From the NCBI RefSeq assembly GCF_018224885.1, contig NZ_JAGTXB010000001.1, positions 868,001 to 932,000 on the forward strand: a stretch of DNA of 64,000 nt. The letters are read 5' to 3'. The DNA comes from Chitinophaga hostae. Lineage in GTDB: Bacteria > Bacteroidota > Bacteroidia > Chitinophagales > Chitinophagaceae. Under the pieces are notes generated by a model. The model did no database searches and had not been told where the DNA came from. It saw only the letters and a list, made by a program, of their open reading frames with translations. The stretch's first letter is position 1, and every line of letters starts with the position of its first letter. Below, in pieces: positions 27,997-37,250 of the stretch. Made by a program: the position numbers and the translations under genes.

Positions 27997-28330
27997 TGCG
28001 CGTATATTAACCCATTTTGCTGCGTGGTTAATATCTGCGTATAAATGGTTAATTCTGGTGTGACCACATCGGGGAATGTGACCTAATTTTACTTTTATAT
28101 CAAACATATTCTATCTGTCCATACTTCGGCTGGAAGTATGATGGACGTTGGTATGCATGGCATATCGAACCAAAACAATGTTATGAATCTGCCGAAAGGC
28201 AACTAAAATTTATCAGACACAAAATCTTTTCCATTATTAATTAATCATTTTACTGCGTTGTCTACAACGTAGGCTGGCACACGTTTGCAAACATGGTACC
28301 ACCTGCTTAATCTCAACAAATTCTACTCTT
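27997..28330. other. 334-bp upstream region of SusC with palindromes
   Basis: No gene that I can support. It contains a hairpin CATACTTC-GGCTG-GAAGTATG at 28120-28140, an inverted repeat CGTTGT-CT-ACAACG at 28256-28269 and a 10-bp palindrome GTTTGCAAAC at 28283-28292. The last two are 13 bp apart and close to the SusC start, where a regulator would be expected to bind. No clear -7/-33 pair found. Confidence 0.4.
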
Positions 28331-31300
28331 ATGAAAAAAACAATTGCAATAGCAGCATGGCTGCTGTTAGCGGTAGCTTTTGCCTACGCCCAATCACCAA
28401 CCGTTTCCGGGAAGGTGGTGGACAAACAAGGTGTGGCCATCCCGGGCGCATCTATTCACATACAAGGCCGTAATACCGGTGTAATGACGGCTGCAGACGG
28501 TACCTTTAACATTAACGCCAAAGAGGGCGATGTCCTGCTCATTACAGCAATGGGATATACTACCACTACTGCAAAGGCCGGCAGCACAGCACCCCTGATC
28601 ATTTCCCTGCCGGATAATTCCAGGAATATTAACGAAGTGGTAGTAACTGCACTCGGTATCAGGCGCGACAAACGTATGCTTACTTATAGTGTACAGGAAA
28701 TAAAAGGCGCCACACTTACAGAGGCGAAACAGGACAATGTGGTGAATGCTTTGGCGGGAAAAGTGGCCGGTGTTCAAATCGGGAATTCCAGTGGTATCCC
28801 GGGAAGCTCCGCCAGGATTGTGATCCGTGGTAATACCTCGCTGGTGGGCAACAACCAGGCATTGTTTGTAGTAGATGGTATCCCGATGGATAATACGGAA
28901 TCAGGCAATCCTAACAGGCCGGAATATTCCGGCGGTACTGCCAACAGGGCCAGTGATATAGACCCTAATATTATCGAAAGTATTTCGGTACTGAAAGGCG
29001 CTGCTGCAACAGCGTTGTATGGCGCAGCCGCGGCCCGTGGCGCCGTTATTATCACTACAAAAAATGGCAGCGGCGCCGGTGTCAAAGATAAACCCGCTGT
29101 GACTTTCAGCAGCAGCTACTCCTTTCAGAATGCCATACTTCCGGAATTGCAGGATAAATATGCACAGGGTACAGGAGGCGTTTATGTAGATGGCAACAAC
29201 GGCGGTGTCAGTTCCTCTTCCTGGGGGCCATTGATCGATACCCTGAAAGTAAACGGGGTACCGGTAAAAAAACATAATCCCGCTAAAGAGTTTTTCAAAA
29301 CCGGGCATACTTCTGATAACAATATCAGCGTAAGCGGTTATTCAGATAAGTCCAATTACCTGGTATCTTATTCTTACCTGAAAACAACCGGTACTATTCC
29401 CAATACCGATTATTCCAGGCATTCGCTGTTTGCCCGCTATGGTGTGAAGCTGTTGAGTAACCTGCAGTTAACCACCCAGTTTAACTATATCCAGTCAAAC
29501 AATCATCGCTACCTGGAGGGGAATAATTTTGTGAATCCATTGTGGACGGTCTATGGCGCCCCTATTTCCTGGGATCCGCATCCTTCGGTGAATGAAGATG
29601 GTTCACAACGTTTGTTCCGGGCTGCACGTAATAATCCATACTGGATACTGGATAATACCGGTTTGCAGGATAAGAACAACCGCATTATACCGGTGGTTAC
29701 GCTTAGCTATAATCCTTTACCATGGCTAACCATCACAGAGCGGTTGGGTGCGGATATGTATGTAAATACTACCGGCTATCACGAAGCACCCGGGGCCATA
29801 GGCTGGGGCAATACAGGCCCTACACCCATAACGGGGCAGGTATATCAACGTAATATTAAGTTCCAGCAATTCAACAATGACCTGATGGTGGAAGCCAGGA
29901 AAGAGTTTAACGAGAATTGGATGGGAAACATCCTCGTCGGAAATAATATCTTCAGTAACTATAATGATTACTCTTTTGTGCAGGGGGTAGGTTTATCTGT
30001 CGATAAACTTTATAATATCGGTAACGCTTCCAAGGTATCTTCCAATTACAGTTATTACAGGTACCGTAAAGTAGGTTTTTACGGACAGGCTAACCTGGAA
30101 TACAAACGGATGCTCACATTAGCGCTGACAGGCCGCTACGATGGTACTTCTGTGTTGTCGCGCGATAACCAGTTCTATCCCTATGGCTCAGTAAGTGCAG
30201 GATTTATTTTTACAGAAGCGCTGCATATGCAGGGTAACCGGTTTTTGAATTTTGGTAAAGTAAGGGGATCGTATTCCGTGGTGGGTAACGATAACGTATC
30301 GCCCTATTCTTTGAATAACTCCTGGTACCAGGCCAGCGTTGGTAATGTGGCGTTTCCATTCCGCGGAGAAAACGGGTATGCACTAACCACCACCTATGGC
30401 TTTCCTTTAAAAAATGAAACGCTGAAAGAATTTGAAGTGGGGCTTGAAACGAAGTGGTTCCAGAACCGCGGCTCGCTGGAAGTGTCCTGGTTCAGTAAAC
30501 GAAGCAGCAATTTGCTAACGCCCGGATCGCCAATTTCTGCAGCTACCGGCTTCAATGCCGCTTCTCTCAATGCAGGCGATATGCTGAACAAAGGAATAGA
30601 GGTAACACTGGGTTTTACACCAGTAAAAACAAAGAGTGCCACATGGACTATCGGTGTCAACTATACGAAAATTGATAACAAAGTATTAAACCTCGCAAAC
30701 GGCGTTTCTTATATACAGTTGGCAGGGTTTACCAATCCCGGAATATTCGCCTATGCCAATCAACCATACGGCGTTATTTACGGAGATCATTACGTGCGTA
30801 ATGATCAGCATCAGCTGGTGCTTACGGAGAATGGCTATCCTATTGTGAGCACTGAGTTCGGCCCTATCGGCAACTCTACTCCCAAATGGACAGGCGGTAT
30901 TACCAGCCAGTTTAATTACAAAGGATTTACGTTTTCATTTGTACTGGACCATAAGCATGGTGGCGATGTTATTAACCTGGATAATGGTTCTCTTTTCTAT
31001 TACGGCACCGCCAAAGGAACAGAAAACAGGGGAAGCAGCGTGGTGCTGCAGGGGGTAAATGAGAAAACCAATGCGCTGAATACGAAAGCTATTGTGCTGG
31101 ATGAAAACTATTATAAGTCTTATTACGCTGCGGCAGACGAAAACAGCGTGGAAGACGGCTCTTACCTCAAACTACGCCAGGTGTCGCTGGGTTATAACTT
31201 TGGCGCCGGTGTATTGAAAAATTCTTTTTTTAAATCGGCAGTGATCACACTCACAGGTACCAATTTCATCCTGCATAAAAACTACACCGGTTCTGACCCC

Positions 31301-31399
31301 GAAGTAAGCCTGAATGGAAGCGGCAACGGGCAAGGATTTTCCAACTTTCCCGTGCCTTCCAACAGGAGTATTATTGCCGGTGTAAAGGTTATGTTCTAA
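28331..31399 (+). CDS. SusC/RagA-family TonB-dependent outer membrane transporter
   Basis: 1022 aa. Signal peptide (1-20, AYAQ), then a carboxypeptidase-D regulatory-like domain (about 25-105), a TonB-box/linker region with NEVVVTALGI (about 99-108), plug domain (about 110-240) containing the SusC-typical NVVNALAGKVAGVQI, and a 22-stranded barrel to the terminal Phe. No FecR/STN extension, so no anti-sigma signalling. With the SusD partner 12 bp downstream it forms a two-gene glycan import unit. The substrate is unknown; the neighbouring mannosidases and the convergent sugar-oxidation operon are the best hints. Confidence 0.95.
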   Translation: MKKTIAIAAWLLLAVAFAYAQSPTVSGKVVDKQGVAIPGASIHIQGRNTGVMTAADGTFNINAKEGDVLLITAMGYTTTTAKAGSTAPLIISLPDNSRNINEVVVTALGIRRDKRMLTYSVQEIKGATLTEAKQDNVVNALAGKVAGVQIGNSSGIPGSSARIVIRGNTSLVGNNQALFVVDGIPMDNTESGNPNRPEYSGGTANRASDIDPNIIESISVLKGAAATALYGAAAARGAVIITTKNGSGAGVKDKPAVTFSSSYSFQNAILPELQDKYAQGTGGVYVDGNNGGVSSSSWGPLIDTLKVNGVPVKKHNPAKEFFKTGHTSDNNISVSGYSDKSNYLVSYSYLKTTGTIPNTDYSRHSLFARYGVKLLSNLQLTTQFNYIQSNNHRYLEGNNFVNPLWTVYGAPISWDPHPSVNEDGSQRLFRAARNNPYWILDNTGLQDKNNRIIPVVTLSYNPLPWLTITERLGADMYVNTTGYHEAPGAIGWGNTGPTPITGQVYQRNIKFQQFNNDLMVEARKEFNENWMGNILVGNNIFSNYNDYSFVQGVGLSVDKLYNIGNASKVSSNYSYYRYRKVGFYGQANLEYKRMLTLALTGRYDGTSVLSRDNQFYPYGSVSAGFIFTEALHMQGNRFLNFGKVRGSYSVVGNDNVSPYSLNNSWYQASVGNVAFPFRGENGYALTTTYGFPLKNETLKEFEVGLETKWFQNRGSLEVSWFSKRSSNLLTPGSPISAATGFNAASLNAGDMLNKGIEVTLGFTPVKTKSATWTIGVNYTKIDNKVLNLANGVSYIQLAGFTNPGIFAYANQPYGVIYGDHYVRNDQHQLVLTENGYPIVSTEFGPIGNSTPKWTGGITSQFNYKGFTFSFVLDHKHGGDVINLDNGSLFYYGTAKGTENRGSSVVLQGVNEKTNALNTKAIVLDENYYKSYYAAADENSVEDGSYLKLRQVSLGYNFGAGVLKNSFFKSAVITLTGTNFILHKNYTGSDPEVSLNGSGNGQGFSNFPVPSNRSIIAGVKVMF

Positions 31400-31420
31400 A
31401 ACAGTATTAAAGTGTACAAC

Positions 31421-32821
31421 ATGAAAAAAATAACGATAATGATCCTGGTAACTGGTAGTACCTTACTGGGAACCGGCTGTAAAAAATTCCTGGATGTAAA
31501 TACAGATCCGAATAATCCATTGCAGGTGAAGGAAGCGCAGATATTACCCCCGGTGGAAATTACCACGAGTACTAATGTAACCGGGGGTTTCTACGGAACG
31601 GTGACCGCTTACTGGATGCAGCAATTATCGCTCAACCAGGCCTCGCCCAGCCTGGAATCCTATACCATTACCCCGGTAGATGCAAACAATACCTGGAACT
31701 ATTACCTGTATCCCAATGTTTTCCAGAACCTGAATATGATGATTAACCAGGCGGAGCAACTGCACCACAACGGGTATGCGGCTATCGGTAAAACATTGTT
31801 TGCCTATAACCTGGCCATAGCTGCAGATCTGTGGGGAAATGTGCCCTATTCACAGGCATTTAAAATACCAGAGGTGATGCAGCCGGCGTATGATAAACAA
31901 GAGGCAGTATACAATACCATCCAGGACATGCTCGACAGCGCGCTTTATTACCTGGAGCAGCCCGAAGGCAAAGTAAAGCCGGGTAATGATGATTATATCT
32001 ACAATGGAAATATGGATCAGTGGAAGAAATTTGTGTACACGCTTAAAGCCCGGTATTACCTGCGTTTAACCAAAGCGCCGGGGCATACTGCTGCACAACA
32101 GGCAGATAAGGCCCTGTTGGCCTTACAACATGGCTTTACGGACAACAAAGACAATGCGTTGATTGCTTATCCGGGCAGCGGACAGGCGGAGAATCCCTGG
32201 TACATGAATACCGGTGCAGCTTCTGGCGGCGTGGTAATGGCCCAGTCGTTTATTGATTCGCTGGTGGCCAGAAAGGATCCTCGTTTGCCTGTTTTGGCTA
32301 CCAAAGGTAATAAAGGTAATTATGCCGGAAGAAGAGTAGGCGCTACGCCAGCTGCTGATCCGGACTCATTTTCCGTTGTCAATAAATTTTATGCCGGTGC
32401 AGATGCCAGCCTTTACCTGGCTACTTATGCGGAGGCGTTATTTATAAAAGCGGAAGCCACTTTTATCAAACAGGGAGCTACGGCAGCCGGTCCGGTAAAC
32501 GCAGCAGCTATTGAGGCGCATATGAATATGCTGGGTATTACCGGGAATACAGTACAAACTTATATTGCTTCGAGGCCGGCATTAACCGCGACGAATGCCC
32601 TGGCGCAGATCATTACAGAGAAGTATGTTGCCGGTTTCCTTTCTCCCGAAATATATAACGACTGGAGACGAACCGGTTATCCGTTATTAAAACCTTACCA
32701 GGATGAAATAGTAAAAGCGATTCCACGCAGGTGGCCTTATCCGGCTAATGAGTTGCTGACTAATCCTCAGCCTGATCAGCAGGTAACGCAGAACGACCGG
32801 TTGTGGTGGGATGCGAATTAA
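31421..32821 (+). CDS. SusD/RagB-family outer membrane lipoprotein
   Basis: 466 aa from the ATG at 31421; an ATG at 31412 adds three residues. Lipobox LGTGC with mature Cys at about residue 20, followed by the SusD-typical KKFLDVNTDPN. It resembles the 'SusD-like 2' subgroup (nutrient-binding lipoprotein). Binds glycan at the cell surface and caps the SusC barrel. The stop codon touches the first base of a long hairpin. Confidence 0.93.
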   Translation: MKKITIMILVTGSTLLGTGCKKFLDVNTDPNNPLQVKEAQILPPVEITTSTNVTGGFYGTVTAYWMQQLSLNQASPSLESYTITPVDANNTWNYYLYPNVFQNLNMMINQAEQLHHNGYAAIGKTLFAYNLAIAADLWGNVPYSQAFKIPEVMQPAYDKQEAVYNTIQDMLDSALYYLEQPEGKVKPGNDDYIYNGNMDQWKKFVYTLKARYYLRLTKAPGHTAAQQADKALLALQHGFTDNKDNALIAYPGSGQAENPWYMNTGAASGGVVMAQSFIDSLVARKDPRLPVLATKGNKGNYAGRRVGATPAADPDSFSVVNKFYAGADASLYLATYAEALFIKAEATFIKQGATAAGPVNAAAIEAHMNMLGITGNTVQTYIASRPALTATNALAQIITEKYVAGFLSPEIYNDWRRTGYPLLKPYQDEIVKAIPRRWPYPANELLTNPQPDQQVTQNDRLWWDAN

Positions 32822-32930
32822 GCAGAAGGCGTAAAGCATAAAGCATAAAGCTATTGAGGCGAATGACAGAGCGATTATTATTTCGCTGCTGTCATTCGCC
32901 TCAATAGCTTTATGCTTTATGCCTTCTGCT
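32821..32930. repeat. Heptamer hairpin between convergent genes, ATAAAGC family
   Basis: Left arm AGCAGAAGGC then units GTAAAGC-ATAAAGC-ATAAAGC and TATTGAGGCGAATGAC. The right arm is the complement with exactly one 7-bp unit fewer. It fills the whole gap between the SusD stop and the stop of the convergent ThuA fusion gene. Confidence 0.9.
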
Positions 32931-32935
32931 CCACC

Positions 32936-35900
32936 CTATGTATGCAGTGTGAAGGAAAGGATTCCTAACTGCACTTTCTGTGTAGCATCTGTGGCTTTGA
33001 AACGGAAATAAAGATTATGTTTCTTTCCGTCTGCTACCGGTGTAAAGTTGAAGTTCACTTTGTTGGCTGCTTTGGGAGCTGCGCCTGGTCCGATGGTCAC
33101 TTCGCCCAAACGGGTGCCGTTGGCATCGTCGAGGAATGCTTCCACTACATAACCCTGCTGTGGTGTTTCCTGTACCATGTAGGCCAGCTCAATGCCATTT
33201 ACATCGGTAAGGTCCAGTTTATTGTACACCACCCAGCCGGATGCATTGGAAGGAATGAGGAATTTCATACCATCCACGGCGAAAGTAGATACGCCATCCG
33301 CTTTACTATAGTCGGCCGCAGACAGCACAGGGCTGATCAGCTCTGTTTGCGCAGTACCGGTGATAGGTTTAATACCGGGACCACCTTTATCGGTGTAGCT
33401 GGCCAGCATGTAAAGTACGCCGTTGTCTTTGGCTTCACCGCCCATGGTTGGACTGATATTGCCGCTAACCGGCAGGGAGGTTACTTTTGGTGCAGCGCCG
33501 CCAATAGAATAGATGTATTCTACCAGTTGTTTGGCTTCACCTACAGAAATGCCCGGATGTGCGGACATCGCTGTTTCTCCCCATACGCCGCCGCCGCCGC
33601 TGATGATCTTTTTAGCTAACATTTCAGGTGCGGCAGGATCGCTTTTGTACTTTTCAGCTATCTGTTTGAAAGAAGGACCGATAGATTTTTCATCCGGCTT
33701 ATGACAGGTTTTACAATCTGATACTTCCATGATATTTTTACCTGCAATGGCGCCGGTAATGATCTGGTGGCCCTGCGGCGCTCCGGCTTTATCACGTCCC
33801 TGGATATAATCGGCCTTTACAAATATGTTGTTGGCATCGAGTTTTCCATCGGCAGAATTACCATCTTCTTTATCGCTGATGCTAACTGCGTATTGTACAG
33901 GTTTGCCCGGGAAGTAGAACATCTGGTTACCAGTGATATTGATTTTTACATCAGGGGTTTCATTACCTGCGTAAACATCAAGGGATTTACTCTTGGTTTT
34001 AAGGCCTTTGTCATCCGCTACTTCTACGAACACCTGGTATTCGCCGGCGGTGCTGTAGGTATATTCAACGGTTGGTTCCGTGGTTTCTTTTTTGGTGCCG
34101 TTGCCGAAGTTCCAGAGATAGGTAAGTTTATCGCCATCGGGATCAACAGATCCTTCTGCGCTTATTTTTACTTTAAAGGGCAATCCGCCGGTTAAACGGT
34201 CTGCATGGATCTTCGCTACCGGTGCACGGTTACCACCGTTAAAATCGATCCGGGAGAGGCCTGCATCTGCATTTTTACTAAACCATCCGTTACCATATTC
34301 GAGGATATACAAACGGCCATCCGGACCCATTTCCATATCGATCGGTGCGTTCAGCTTGGTGTTAGGCATAAACCTTTCCATTTTGGAGAAGTCGCCGTTT
34401 TTATCCATGGTCACCGCCATGATCCAGCCGCGTATCCAGTCGTAGATAAACAGTTTGTCGTTATAGTAATCCGGGAAGCGCGTTTCTTTTGGATAGAATT
34501 CGCTGTAGTAAACAGGTCCTGCTTCTGCATTACGGCCGCCGCTGCCTACAATCGGGAATTCGTCCGATTTGGCATAAGGATACCAGATGAAGGCGGAAGT
34601 TGCGGGTGGCAATTCTTTCAACCCGGTATTGTTACGTGAGTCGTTGATCGGTTTCAGCGGATCGTAGTAAGGGCCGCTTTCGCCGGTTTCGTAGTTGTAT
34701 TTGCGGTAAGGTTTGTTGTTGGCAATAAACATGGGGTAACCAAAGTTACCGGGTTTCTTGGCCTGGTTTACTTCATCATAGCCCCTTGGCCCGCGGGTAG
34801 AGTCGTCGTTATTAGCGTCCGGCCCTACTTCACCCCAGTACACATAACCTGTTTTCTGGTCTACCGACATACGGTAGGGATTACGGGTACCCATGGCATA
34901 AATTTCAGGGCGGGTACCTTTTGTACCTTTCGGGAACAGGTTACCATCAGGAATGGTATAAGAGCCATCTGCTTCCACTTTGATGCGGAGGATTTTTCCG
35001 CGCAGATCGTTGGTATTGGCAGAACCGCGGCGGTCGTCGTACTGCAGGTGCCCGGGACGGTCATCTGTAGGCCCGTAACCCTTGCTCACATATTTCTGTC
35101 CCGGTTCATCAAATGGAGTGGTATTGTCGCCGGTAGACAGGTACAGCAGTCCGCCTGGTCCGAAGGCAATAGAACCGCCGGTATGGCAGCAGATATCGCG
35201 TTGGGAGTAGAACTGCAGGATTACTTTTTCGGAGGCCATATCCAGTTTGTTGTTTTCAAATTTGAAACGTGACAAACGGTTTACGGAGGTATCTACCGGT
35301 GAGTACATCGCATAGATGTAGTGATTATTTTTGAAGTCGGGGTCAGCGGCCAGGCCAAGAAATCCTTCTTCCGCGTTTACTTTGGGAACATCGGTATGAT
35401 GATATACTTTCAGGAAGCCTGCCTGCGACAGTTTCTTTTCTGCGTTGTTATATATCATCAGCTCTCCGCGGCGTTGTGCCACGAGGATATCGAGGTTAGG
35501 AAGAATCGCCATTTCGGTAGGTTCAAAGAACTCACCGGATACCAGCACATTTTTGGTGAAGCGGTCTTCTTCCGGTACACGCAACGTTTTGGCCAGGCTG
35601 TAATCCAGCACCTGGTTTTTACCGATAGCGTATTTTATACCTCCGGCCAGGTGTTTCAGGAACAGGCTGTCTGTATAGGATTCTTCGGTATGTCCGAGTC
35701 CTGTATAGAAGGCACGGCCGCCGTCGTAATCATGATACCAGCTAATAGGATGGTTGCCGTTCATGATACCGCCCTGGTAAGATTTCTCATCTAATTTCAA
35801 CAGTACGGTGGTGGTAGTATCCACGTTCCTGTAGTTATACCACTCATCTGTATGTTCCCATTTTTCCGGGAGTCCTTCAGTAGCGGGAAATGATTTTACA

Positions 35901-36343
35901 ATTACGTCAACTATAGCTTTGTGAACGCCTGGAGGATGGCTTTGGAACCAGGCGCCTGCGAGGTGGTTATACCAGCCCCATTCATATTCGGTGTCTGCTG
36001 CGGCATGTACCCCAACATAGCCACCGCCTGCCTGTATATATCTTTCGAAATCGGCTTCCTGGTAGTTGTTGAGTACATCACCGGTGGTGTTCAGGAAGAT
36101 AACGGCAGAATAGGACTGGAGTGTATCTTCATTGAATTTGTTGGCATCGGTGGTAGTGTCCACTTCGAATCCGTTTTCGGTACCCAGTTTCTGTACGGCA
36201 GCGATGCCGGCAGGGATGGAAGAATGTTGGAAACCGGAGGTTTTGGTAAATACCAGCACCCTGGGTTTACCGGGGCGAGTTTTTTTACAGGCTGCCATGC
36301 CAACGAGGGCGAGCAGCAAAATAAGTTTGATGGTATGTTTCAT
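32936..36343 (-). CDS. ThuA - PQQ sugar dehydrogenase - PKD - cytochrome c fusion lipoprotein
   Basis: 1135-aa multidomain envelope protein. Lipobox before Cys19 (GMAAC). Domains: ThuA-like (about 24-245), glucose/sorbosone-dehydrogenase beta-propeller (about 255-690), PKD (about 700-795), class I cytochrome c with CKTCH at 877-881 and a likely axial Met926, and a C-terminal beta-sandwich resembling a carbohydrate-binding module (about 1000-1135). The layout suggests sugar oxidation by the propeller with electrons handed to the attached haem, while ThuA handles keto-sugar chemistry; this is inference from domain families. It is the last gene of the operon, 9 bp after a stand-alone ThuA gene that resembles its own N-terminus. 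Confidence 0.88.
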   Translation of the reverse strand: MKHTIKLILLLALVGMAACKKTRPGKPRVLVFTKTSGFQHSSIPAGIAAVQKLGTENGFEVDTTTDANKFNEDTLQSYSAVIFLNTTGDVLNNYQEADFERYIQAGGGYVGVHAAADTEYEWGWYNHLAGAWFQSHPPGVHKAIVDVIVKSFPATEGLPEKWEHTDEWYNYRNVDTTTTVLLKLDEKSYQGGIMNGNHPISWYHDYDGGRAFYTGLGHTEESYTDSLFLKHLAGGIKYAIGKNQVLDYSLAKTLRVPEEDRFTKNVLVSGEFFEPTEMAILPNLDILVAQRRGELMIYNNAEKKLSQAGFLKVYHHTDVPKVNAEEGFLGLAADPDFKNNHYIYAMYSPVDTSVNRLSRFKFENNKLDMASEKVILQFYSQRDICCHTGGSIAFGPGGLLYLSTGDNTTPFDEPGQKYVSKGYGPTDDRPGHLQYDDRRGSANTNDLRGKILRIKVEADGSYTIPDGNLFPKGTKGTRPEIYAMGTRNPYRMSVDQKTGYVYWGEVGPDANNDDSTRGPRGYDEVNQAKKPGNFGYPMFIANNKPYRKYNYETGESGPYYDPLKPINDSRNNTGLKELPPATSAFIWYPYAKSDEFPIVGSGGRNAEAGPVYYSEFYPKETRFPDYYNDKLFIYDWIRGWIMAVTMDKNGDFSKMERFMPNTKLNAPIDMEMGPDGRLYILEYGNGWFSKNADAGLSRIDFNGGNRAPVAKIHADRLTGGLPFKVKISAEGSVDPDGDKLTYLWNFGNGTKKETTEPTVEYTYSTAGEYQVFVEVADDKGLKTKSKSLDVYAGNETPDVKINITGNQMFYFPGKPVQYAVSISDKEDGNSADGKLDANNIFVKADYIQGRDKAGAPQGHQIITGAIAGKNIMEVSDCKTCHKPDEKSIGPSFKQIAEKYKSDPAAPEMLAKKIISGGGGVWGETAMSAHPGISVGEAKQLVEYIYSIGGAAPKVTSLPVSGNISPTMGGEAKDNGVLYMLASYTDKGGPGIKPITGTAQTELISPVLSAADYSKADGVSTFAVDGMKFLIPSNASGWVVYNKLDLTDVNGIELAYMVQETPQQGYVVEAFLDDANGTRLGEVTIGPGAAPKAANKVNFNFTPVADGKKHNLYFRFKATDATQKVQLGILSFTLHT

Positions 36344-36352
36344 TGTATCGGA

Positions 36353-37096
36353 TTAGTTTTTGGGGTTCCAGTTGCCGATAGCATATTCGATGCCGCCCAG
36401 CAAATGTTTCAGATATACGGGATCCTGGTATGCTTCTTTCACATGTCCCATTTCGGTGTAAAAGGCACGGCCTCCTTCAAAATTATGATACCAGCACATG
36501 GGGTGGTTATCACCATTTTTACCGCCGGTGTAGCTGGTTTCATCGATTTTGATCAGCACATGTACATCGGGGTTGAGATTTTTGAAATTGTACCATTCAT
36601 CTTTGCGGATCCATTCGTCGGGCAGGTCTTTGGTAGCGGGATGATTGTGGTCCACTACTTTCAGTGTGGCTGTTTGCTGATGAGGATGACTGAGGAACCA
36701 GGCGCCGGCCAGCTTGTTATACCAGGGCCAATCGTATTCCGTATCGGTAGCTGCGTGTATACCCATCCAGGCGCCGCCTTTGTGGATATAATTTTCAAAG
36801 GCTACCTGCTGTGCGCTGTCAAGTACATCGCCGGTGGTGCAGCTGAAAATAACGGCCGCATATTTTTTCAGATTGGCAGATGTAAAGGCGCTGGCATCTT
36901 CGGTAGTATCTACCTCAAAACCATTTTCTTTTCCGAGTTGCATAATGGCTGTTTTAGCAGCAGGAATGCAATCGTGGCGGAAGCCTGTTGTTTTGGAGAA
37001 TACCAAAACCCTTTTCGCCTTGTGTTTGTCCTTTGCCTGTACGGAAATGGTGCCGGCAAGGAGCATGAGTGTAATAAACGCGGTTAATGCTTTCAT
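36353..37096 (-). CDS. ThuA-like domain protein
   Basis: 247 aa, exported (signal peptide about 1-21, SVQAK). A single ThuA/trehalose-utilisation domain (PF06283), class I glutamine amidotransferase-like fold. ThuA of Rhizobium acts with the dehydrogenase ThuB in the 3-keto-trehalose pathway. The sequence runs parallel to residues 24-245 of the downstream fusion protein (shared RVLVFSKTTGFRH, GVHAATDTEY-like and GGRAFYTEMGH-type segments), so the pair looks like a tandem duplication. Confidence 0.9.
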   Translation of the reverse strand: MKALTAFITLMLLAGTISVQAKDKHKAKRVLVFSKTTGFRHDCIPAAKTAIMQLGKENGFEVDTTEDASAFTSANLKKYAAVIFSCTTGDVLDSAQQVAFENYIHKGGAWMGIHAATDTEYDWPWYNKLAGAWFLSHPHQQTATLKVVDHNHPATKDLPDEWIRKDEWYNFKNLNPDVHVLIKIDETSYTGGKNGDNHPMCWYHNFEGGRAFYTEMGHVKEAYQDPVYLKHLLGGIEYAIGNWNPKN

Positions 37097-37129
37097 CTTA
37101 TGTTACGTGGGAATAGAAAAATGAAAAAA

Positions 37130-37246
37130 GGCGAAAAAGCGGAAAGCAAAAAGCAGAAAGCTATTGTAGCGGAGGTAAACGGATATCAGCTGATGCCTAT
37201 ATCTGCGCTACAATAGCTTTCTGCTTTTTGCTTTCCGCTTTTCGCT
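37130..37246. repeat. Heptamer hairpin inside the sugar-oxidation operon
   Basis: Units GCGAAAA-AGCGGAA-AGCAAAA-AGCAGAA-AGCTATT then TGTAGCG; the right arm is complementary. It lies 4 bp after the DUF1080 stop codon and before the ThuA gene, so it may reduce expression of the distal two genes. Confidence 0.88.
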
Positions 37247-37250
37247 TAGA

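Noticed and set aside
28053..28245. Open plus-strand frame before SusC with protein-like aromatic content
   Set aside because: No start codon and no recognisable motif; it lies where a regulatory region is expected.
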